Below are positions 56,401 through 64,000 of a DNA stretch of 64,000 nt, piece after piece (positions within the stretch are counted from its first letter, which is position 1; each line of letters starts with the position of its first letter). The translations under genes were made by a program, and so were the position numbers. Location: the NCBI GenBank assembly GCA_016710115.1, contig JADJLN010000004.1:62001-126000 (forward strand), read 5' to 3'. The notes below the pieces were generated by a model. The model saw only the letters and a program-made list of their open reading frames with translations. It did no database searches and had not been told where the DNA came from. The stretch comes from Saprospiraceae bacterium. GTDB taxonomy: Bacteria > Bacteroidota > Bacteroidia > Chitinophagales > Saprospiraceae.

Positions 56401-57789
56401 CGGCTTAACCCAGAATGTATACGGTGATTGGGGTGCATTCAACAACGGTCCGGGAGACCCATTGGTATTGATGACAAATTGATAGGGCCCGTCTCCCGCG
56501 AAATTCACATTGAGCTGGATTGAATCGCCAACACAAAGAACAGCATCAGATCCCAGCGTTGCGATAGCATTCGGATGATAGTTGAGATCGACAATGATCG
56601 TGCTGTCACAGCCCGTATAGGCACTCATGATTTCTACTCCACTGGGTTTGGCCTGATTGTACACCTTGTTATTCACCAGAACGGAATCGCCTGGACAAAG
56701 CACGCTGGTGATGGTGGTTTGCGGGCAGTGAACAGATAGGGCAAACGGACCCGCAGCCAACCCGCCGGGGATGGGTGGACAGTAGGAGGAATAGGTCTCA
56801 AAAATTGCCTTGAAATAGAGTGTCTGGTTACAGCTGGCCGCGGGGACATTGAAGGACCATTGCAATGGCAGATTGACAGGCTGATCCTGGTTGCAATACC
56901 CTCGGGACCCGCATTCCTCGAGAGACCAGTTGCCTGTAAAATCCGGTTCCCGTTCATAGGTATACCCTTGCTGAGGGATAGTAGGGTAATTGGTGAATAC
57001 TGGGAAATTGATCGGTATGGTCGCCATGCAGGGCGCTTGTCCGGATGTCGGGATCGCACCCAGAGTAACCAGGTTTCCGAAAGGGGGAGTGTTGGCAAGA
57101 GAGGGATTACCGTACCGCACTGCATCGACAAAGGAAAACCCGTTCCACAGAACAAGCCATTCACCCATGTTATGAAGGGTGAGCGTTTCATTGGGGAAGG
57201 ACTCCACAAAACAGTTGCAGGTATCCACATCGAGGTCAACCGGACCATACTCGTCATATCCGATGACAAAGAAGCCATCGCTGGGCATGGTGGTGCCAGG
57301 CGGGATGGTAATGCTCCAGTCACCATCCGTCAGGACATAACAACCGAGGTTGACACCCGGTGGACCAATCAGTTCGACCCATTCGCCTGTTGTGGGATTG
57401 CCAAAGTCATTATCGCCCTGTGCCGGAAAAGGCTGAAATTCATTGATCTTGACGAGGTTGGCGCTACAGTTGATCACCGGAATGGTGTGTTGAGCTTCGA
57501 GGATCCCTTCTCCTGCGTGTGGATCAAAATCAGGATCGGTATCATAATACCAACTGATCACCGTACCGGGAATCAGCTGCTCGGCAAGATTGATGGAAAA
57601 CTGGACCTGGCTGTTCGGGCAAACCTGGCATTGACCTGAATTGATCAGGTTACAGTTGGCCGTTTGGACTGTCGTATTCGAGAGTGTGGGGCATCCACAT
57701 ACCTGCCCCTGAAGGGTTGTGTTCAGGATGGTTGACAGAAGAAATAGAAACGTCAAGGACGGCAAGGCCATCCGGAGAATTCGGTCCAT
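53453..57789 (-). CDS. Giant T9SS type B surface protein (LTD and Ig-like repeats), several frameshifts
   Basis: About 1,440 residues. A signal peptide (MDRILRMALPSLTFLFLLST) and a Cys-rich N-terminal domain (VCGCPTLSN, CQVCPNSQVQF, WYYDTDPDFDPHAGEGIL) are followed by a lamin-tail domain (VKINEFQPFPAQG, TTGEWVELIGPPGV, GFFVIGYDEYG). Then come many Ig/PKD-like repeats with LCPGDSV and YTGCDSTIIVDLNYHP motifs. The end is a type B (CHU_C) sorting domain: YIPTAFSPNFDGINDRFLPE and IRIESMAVYDR, then VYVYTLRLQHLPAKTVRTY and a stop at 53453. Frame breaks are near 55645, 55552, 53883 and in the last 60 codons, where an in-frame TGA also stands at the usual DRWG tryptophan. Likely an adhesin or gliding/biofilm surface protein. 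Confidence 0.82.
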
Positions 57790-57840
57790 TGGCCTCCAAA
57801 ATTACGGGAATCTGAGTGGAAATGCAGGATCGTCAACACC

Positions 57841-60800
57841 TTATTTCACCAGACTCAGATCACCGCGATACAATCGTTGTGTCCCGTCGGGATATCTGAC
57901 AAGAACTGTATATATGTAAACACCTGGGTCCATGGATCTATCACGGAATTTTCCGTTCCAACCGAGGGTGGCTTCATTGGCTGGGCCAGGGGTACTAAAA
58001 ATAGGGCATCTCCCCATCGGTCATAAATCCGCAGGTCTTCAATGATGACATTCGGGTCAGCCGATTGTATATAGAACCAGTCGTTGATCCCGTCATCGTT
58101 CGGGCTGAATGCCGTTGTCAGGTAGATCCGGTAATTCCCTTTGACAAGAATCGTGATCTCTCCGCTGGCTTCGCATCCGGCAGCATCTGTTGCTGTCAGG
58201 ATATAGGTGGTCGTCTTATCCGTGCCCGCAAGATGAGTTGCGCATCCCGTACACGATAATGCAGTAGCCGGTGTCCAGATGAATTGTGTTGGACTGAAAT
58301 TGAAGATCGGCGTCAACGTTACTTCATCCCCTCTGACCAGGCTGATCTGGTCAGGGTCAAACAAAACTTCAGGCTCATCCAACGCACCGATAAACAGGGC
58401 AGAAGTTGTCACACATCCATTCTGGTCTGACGCAACCAGATTGTAAATGCCCGGAGGCAGGTTTGAAACACTATAGGGCAAACTGCCTAACGTTTCAGGT
58501 ATGCTTCCATTGATCGACAAGGTGACGGGATTGACGGCCGATCCTGTGCCGAGAATATCGATTGCCCCATTGTCCACTCCTGGACAGGAAGCATCCCGGT
58601 CAGGATGGACAGGCTGAACTGTTTCTGGACAACCTCATCCCGGCGACTCCGGTGCAACCCATGGCATCCGTGACCGTCACACGAAATATCCCGGGCGTAT
58701 TCAGGTTGATCAACGTATTGGAAAAGGATCCCTCGGGTGTGGTCCAGGCATATAGGTAGGGCAAGGTACCGCCTGTTGGCTGAGCTTCTACAGTATACGG
58801 TTGACCCTGACACAGCGTATCTGCCGAAGTGATCAACTGGACATTCAATCCAGCTCCCACTGCGACATCAAAAGGAAGGCTGGCAGTACATCCGATTTGA
58901 TCGGAAACGGTGACTGTGTACATTCCACCTGCATCAATGATGACGGGGTTTTGAGTCGCAGAGAAATTGGGACCACTCCAGTGGAATGTATAGGGTCCGT
59001 TTCCGCCAGTAGCAAAACCGGTGATCGAAATGGAGCTCCCACTGCAAATCAGAGGCAGGAGCGGATCGATAGAGATTGTGATAGGGGAAGCAACAGTGAT
59101 GTCACTGCTTGCGGTTTGTTCACATCCGTGATCATCCGTAACGGTCACAGAATACGTGCCGGCTTGATTGGTACTGATCTGTGGGCCGGTGGCAGGTCCG
59201 GTTGGTCCCGACCAGACAAACTGATACGGTGCCTGGCCAGCAGACCCCGTCGCCAGAATGTTGATGGTCTGGCCAGCACAAATGGATGTATTGACCGGAT
59301 CAATCTGGATTACAGGTGATGTATATGCTACTACTGTTTGATTGTCAGAGCCGGTGCAGCCACCCTGGTCAACAACATTCACCGAATAGAATCCTGAAAT
59401 TTTAGCCCACACCTGGGGAGCCACCACAGGGCCTCCAGGCGTCGTCCATGAATAGGTTATTGCTCCCGTCCCACCGGTGGCGAGAGCAGACAATAAAACA
59501 CTGTCGCCCGGACAAAAACCGGGTTGCACTGGTGAGAATAACACATTCAATTGCCCGCTGATCGACAGGATGATATTGGTTGTGCCTGAACATCCCGCAG
59601 CATCCGTAACCGTAACAAAATAAGTTCCCGCCAGAGAGGCCGGAATGGTGTCAAAATTGGATACACCTTGTGGCGTGCTCCACGAATAGAAATAGGGAGA
59701 AGTACCACCGAGTATATCCGGACTCAGCATGACGGAGCCACCACCACACAGAGATAGTGTGTCACTTGGAAAGGAAAGGGAAATGCCCTGTGCCGCAATG
59801 ACGAATGCTGTATCCGAAGAGGAGCAACCAGCCCCATTGGTCACCCTGGCGATAAATGTCCCCGTCTGACTGGTCAGAAAGGTAGCGCCTGCCCTGGGAC
59901 CTCGGGAGAGGACCACTGGATGCTGGTCGGTGGTCCTCCGGCCAACACACTGGCTGTCAAAGTCACGGATCCACCCGGACAGATCGCCGATGATGCAGGT
60001 GTGATATCAACTACCGGAGCACTCAGTGATGTAATCGTCGTCTGAGCTGACCCGGAGCACCCTTGCGAGTCGGTCAGGGTCACCTGATACAAGCCGGATG
60101 ACAATGCTGTCAACGGATAACCGGAAGACGGTCCTTGTCACCCGGGCTGCTGCCTCCAGGGTAGGTCCAGGTATAGGTATAATTGCCATTCCCCCCATTC
60201 GCACTGCCGATCAGTTGAGCCTGTCCACCCGGACAGATAGCGACGGTATCAGAAAGGAATGAAATGGTCAGGTTGGCCAGTTGCTGGACGTTGACCGTAT
60301 CGACTCCTGAACATCCATTTGTTTCCGAAACAGTCACGATATAGACTCCGGCTGTGGAAGCGGGTAAAGGTTGCCCGGACTGGAGACCGACAGGAGTAGA
60401 CCAGGAATAGCTCAGGGAATTACCCTGGTCGCCGCTAACCGCAACAGACAGGATGACGGTACCTCCGGGACAGAATGAAGCCGGATCCGGGTTGATCATC
60501 ACATTCAGCGGATTTCCGGGCAGAATGTCCAGGGTATCCACAGCAGTACAACCTACACCATCTGTCAGTGTAACGATGTAGGTTCCGGTTTGGGTCGCTG
60601 CAATCGGATTGCCATTCACCGGGCCTCCTGGTGTGGTCCACGAAAACGTATAATTGCCAGAGCCTCCGGCCCCGGTGGCCGTTACCGTACTGCTGGCTCC
60701 GGCGCACAATTGGACCGGGTTGGCCATGACCGTCACCATCGGATTGGGTTGTACAGTCAGGGTGGTCGATTGTGTCCCGGTGCATCCGTCACCATCGGTG

Positions 60801-62529
60801 ACTGTAACCGAATAGATTCCGACTTGAGATGCTGTGATCACAGGTCCTGCAGATGGGTTCATGGCGGGATCCGTCCATGCAAAAACATAGCCGCCACCTG
60901 ACCCCCCGATCGCACTGGCTGTCAGATCAATCGAGCCGCCTCCACAGATCACGGCAGGCGAGGGGAGAATCGTTACATCGGGTCCGGGGGCGGCCTGAAC
61001 CATACCGGTGACATCCACCGAACATCCGTTACCATCTGTGACAGTGACCGAATAATTTCCGGTCTGAAAGACTTCCACACTGGGTGTATTCCCGGTTCCA
61101 CCCGGATAGATCCAATCATACGTAAAGTTGCCATTCCCGCCGATGCCCGTAGCCGTCAGGATGACCGATGACCCGGGACAAAACGCCGGTAGCGCCGGAT
61201 CCACCGTGGCATCAATTGCGGGAAACACGAGGACATCGACACTGGCTTGGTCCGTACATCCACTGGCATTTGTGACGACCACGGTGTATGTTCCTGTATT
61301 GGCACCGGTCAAGGGGCCGACCACCGGATTCTGCAGGTTCGAAGAAAACCCGTCCGGTCCGGTCCAACTGTAGGAACCACCTCCCGTAGCCGTCAGGGTG
61401 ATGGAATTGTTGACACACGGAATGCCCGAGACATCTGCTGTGGCGTCGGGACAGAGGACGTTGAATGAAAATTCATCTGTGAACACCTGGGCACACCCGC
61501 CAGCTAATGGGCTGATAATGCCGACAACATAGTAAGGACCACCATTGCACAGGGAAGCGGGAATAGTGTAACTCACATCGTCCACTGTACTTGGAGGTAC
61601 CATGATATCCGGAGCAGTAACATCCGGTGCCTGCGGATTCCCGCATCCGTTGTTGCCATACTCCACGTTTCCATTATCAACATATGCGTAGTCTCCATCG
61701 CCCAGAAGTGCAGGATCGTCTGTATCATGCGTGATCGCGCTGCTGCACCCGCAATTGTTCAAACTGATCGTTGTGGTGCGCAGGCCGGAACTGCTGGAAT
61801 TGGAAAAAGCACCGGCGGCCCGGATACAACTGCTTTGCATCACATAGATCGTTTCGCCCGCCGCACACAGATTTTCAAAGCTGTATGAAGTAGAGGCATC
61901 AGCGCTTGTCCAGATCACCACAAGGGCCCCTGGAGGGATGATGGTACCCGGACCGGCGGGTATGACATTACTCCCGTCACAACTTGCAGAAGCCTGCATA
62001 TTATTCATCACAGTGGCACTGGGTACCATCCACGAACAGGATCCCCGTTCACATTGACATCATCCGTGCCCGGTGGCAGGTTGTTGTTATTGGCATCGTA
62101 ATCCAGTCCGAAGTTGTTGACATTAAACCCTGTACCGGAGTGAATGATCATAAACTCATTCGCAGATTCCGGATTACCACAGGCATCGATCCAGATGGCG
62201 AGGATTTCCGGGCAAACATCGCAAGGGGGAGGGATTGGCGAATCAATATCTCCGCACCCGATAAGTGTGCCTTCTCCGAGATACGGATTGAACCCCGGAG
62301 TGGTGCTGTAATACCAGTTTACACATCCATTGTCAGGTAGATACTGCCCTTCTGCATGGAGAAAAAACTGGTCGCCGGGGCACAGGTCGCAGGGAGTGGA
62401 ACCATTGAAACAATCCGGAGAAGTCAAGCTGGAGACAGTGATATCCGGACATTGAGCCAGGAGGACCTCGTCAACAGGGTAAATGAACAGAATGACAAGC
62501 ACAATAGCGGAACAAATCGAGGAACGCAT
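57841..62529 (-). CDS. Giant T9SS type B surface protein with about twelve Ig-like repeats, several frameshifts
   Basis: About 1,560 residues. A signal peptide (MRSSICSAIVLVILFIYPVDEVLLAQ) precedes an N-terminal domain related to that of the next gene (CFNGSTPCDLCPGDQFF, NWYYSTTPGFNPYLGEGTLI), and a region with HSGTGFNVNNFGLDYD. Then about twelve repeats of some 80-85 residues follow, each with a C-(P/A/G)G-x-S-(V/I) start, a WTTPGG-type middle and a G-x-Y-(S/T)-V-T-V-T-D-x-x-GC end. The C-terminus is a type B sorting domain (AFSPNDDGINDWFYIQ, EDLRIYDRWG, then MDPGVYIYTVLVRYPDGTQRLYRG) with a stop at 57841. Breaks lie near 62020, 60115, 59890, 58610, 58570 and 57985. Probably cell-surface adhesin; translated on the same strand as the next gene, 51 bp apart. 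Confidence 0.82.
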
Positions 62530-62645
62530 GCAATCACTGTTTGGTCGATCGGGAAATCAAAGGTAACCAAATGAGGAGCGGATGGGGGTTAAATCTATGC
62601 GAACTCTTCCCCGGCCATGATTCTGGTCAGTGTCCGAGAAAAGCC

Positions 62646-62653
62646 TAATTTTG
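62646..62653 (+). promoter_or_regulatory. -7 promoter element before lysS
   Basis: TAATTTTG matches TAnnTTTG and lies 18 bp before the ATG at 62672, a short leader like that of gcdH. No TTG at -33 was identified. Confidence 0.5.
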
Positions 62654-62671
62654 CCGGGCAAATTCGACATT

Positions 62672-64000
62672 ATGCAAGGACATATGAGTGACCAGGAGAT
62701 CGTCAGGAGAGAGTCTCTGGACAAATTGCGTGAACTCGGTATTGACCCGTATCCTGCGGCCACGTATCCGGTGGATACCCATGCCCGGGACATTCGCGCC
62801 AATTTCCATCCAGAGACACAGCCGATGGATGATGTGACATTGGCCGGACGGCTGATGTCCGTGCGTGTGATGGGCAAGGCATCCTTCGCAGAGATCCAGG
62901 ACAGTTCAGGTCGGATGCAGATTTATGTCAATCGGGATGAGATCTGTCCGGGAGAGGACAAGACCCTGTATAATGAGGTGTTCAAGAAGCTCCTGGATAT
63001 CGGCGATTTCATTGGGGTCAAAGGGCGGGTTTTCCTGACTCAGACCGGTGAGGTGACGGTGCATGTGGTTTCATTGACCTTGCTTTCCAAAGCTCTTCAC
63101 CCGTTGCCCATAGTCAAAGTGGATGCCGAGGGAAATGCGCATGATGCGTTCACGGATCCGGAACTGCGGTATCGACAGCGGTATGTGGATCTGTTGTCAA
63201 TCCGGATGTACGCGAGGTGTTTATCCAGCGTTCAAAAATGATCCGGGTGATGCGTGATTTCATGGCATCCAAAGGCTACCTGGAGGTAGAAACGCCTATT
63301 CTGCAGCCCATTTACGGGGGTGCATTGGCTCGGCCGTTCAAGACACATCACAATACACTGGACATGTCCCTGTATCTGCGGATCGCCAACGAGCTCTATC
63401 TCAAGAGATTGATTGTGGGCGGGTTTGACGGGGTGTTCGAGTTTGCGAAGAACTTTCGCAATGAGGGGATGAGCCGTTTTCACAATCCGGAATTTACGAT
63501 TATGGAATTGTATGTCGCCTATCGGGATTGTTTCTGGATGATGGATTTTTATGAGGAGATGATCGAGCAGGTCGCCATCGCCCTTCATGGTTCGACGAAG
63601 GTAACGGTTGGCGAGAGGGAGATCGACTTCAAGCGTCCGTGGAAGCGGTACACCATGTTTGAAGCCATCCGGGAATACACCGGCGTGGACATTACCGGGA
63701 TGAACGAGGACGAATTGCGCAAGGCAGCCCGGGAGTTGCATGTACCGATCGATGATACGATGGGGAAGGGCAAACTGATCGATGAGATCTTTGGCACCCA
63801 TGCGGAGCCCAATCTGATCCAGCCTACGTTTATCACAGATTATCCAGTGGAGATGAGCCCCCTGGCCAAAAAGCACAGGGAACATGATGGGTTGGTCGAA
63901 CGGTTTGAAGTGGTGTGTAATGCCAAAGAGATTGCCAATGCATTTACAGAGCTGAATGACCCGATCGATCAGCGTCGGCGTTTCGAAGAGCAGCTGGCAC
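62672..64000 (+). CDS. lysS: Lysyl-tRNA synthetase (class II), one frameshift, right end off the window
   Basis: Charges tRNA-Lys. About 440 codons are present of some 500-570 expected. The OB-fold anticodon-binding domain has MSDQEIVRRESLDKLRELGI, LAGRLMSVRVMGKASFAEIQD and RMQIYVNRDEICPG. A one-base loss near 63196 separates LRYRQRYVDLL from VNPDVREVFIQRSKMIRVMR. The catalytic domain shows motif 1 (FMASKGYLEVETPIL), and motif 2 is FEFAKNFRNEGMSRFHNPEFTIMELY. The motif 3 part lies off the window. The first ATG at 62672 and an in-frame ATG at 62684 are both plausible. The region is essential, so the break is probably an error. Confidence 0.93.

Overview
The window looks like the chromosome of a Bacteroidota bacterium, most likely a Saprospirales-type lineage (inference). 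Direct signs are type IX secretion (T9SS) sorting domains of both the A and B kind, a DUF5686/carboxypeptidase-regulatory outer-membrane protein, DUF2279 and DUF4197 proteins, -7 promoter elements of the form TAnnTTTG, and the gene order of the ribosomal supercluster. No prophage, CRISPR array or insertion sequence was recognised.

Layout. 0-23.6 kb: mixed housekeeping and hypothetical genes: a P-type cation ATPase cut by the left edge, queG, a lipoprotein, an unknown 413-residue protein, an AI-2E-type permease, an HI0933-type flavoprotein, an RRM protein, DUF4197, folB, a membrane protein, glutaryl-CoA dehydrogenase, an OmpA-type protein, aroA, DUF2279, an SPFH protein, a zinc-ribbon protein, an HtrA-like protease, an amidohydrolase, a hybrid histidine kinase, a polyprenyl synthase and a GNAT. 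23.7-42.4 kb: one co-directional ribosomal supercluster (str + S10 + spc + alpha) from rpsL to rplQ, with secY, map, infA and rpmJ inside, a Bacteroidota promoter in front and a strong terminator behind. tuf is not between fusA and rpsJ. 42.6-48.4 kb: cell-surface genes and a decayed VWA gene. 48.9-50.0 kb: a tRNA-Ala(GGC) gene with a tandem array of tRNA-derived 80-bp repeats and a small GIY-YIG nuclease gene. 50.0-53.4 kb: priA and a histone-deacetylase-like gene. 53.4-62.5 kb: two neighbouring, related giant T9SS type B surface proteins. 62.7 kb to the right edge: lysS, incomplete.

The two most notable points are these. (1) The tRNA locus at 48.96-50.01 kb: promoter, about six degenerate tRNA units whose anticodon arm is replaced by a perfect hairpin, an intact tRNA-Ala, a terminator, a GIY-YIG ORF, then another degenerate tRNA with its own terminator. 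Palindromes with CCCGC/GCGGG ends sit inside the tRNA bodies. (2) About 28 single-base frame breaks are spread over genes that should be essential (priA, aroA, lysS) and over the surface proteins, yet none is certain in the 18.5 kb ribosomal block. Many lie in homopolymers. I read most of them as long-read sequencing errors that were corrected only in conserved genes, not as real gene decay. Frame-broken genes are therefore annotated as single genes spanning the breaks.
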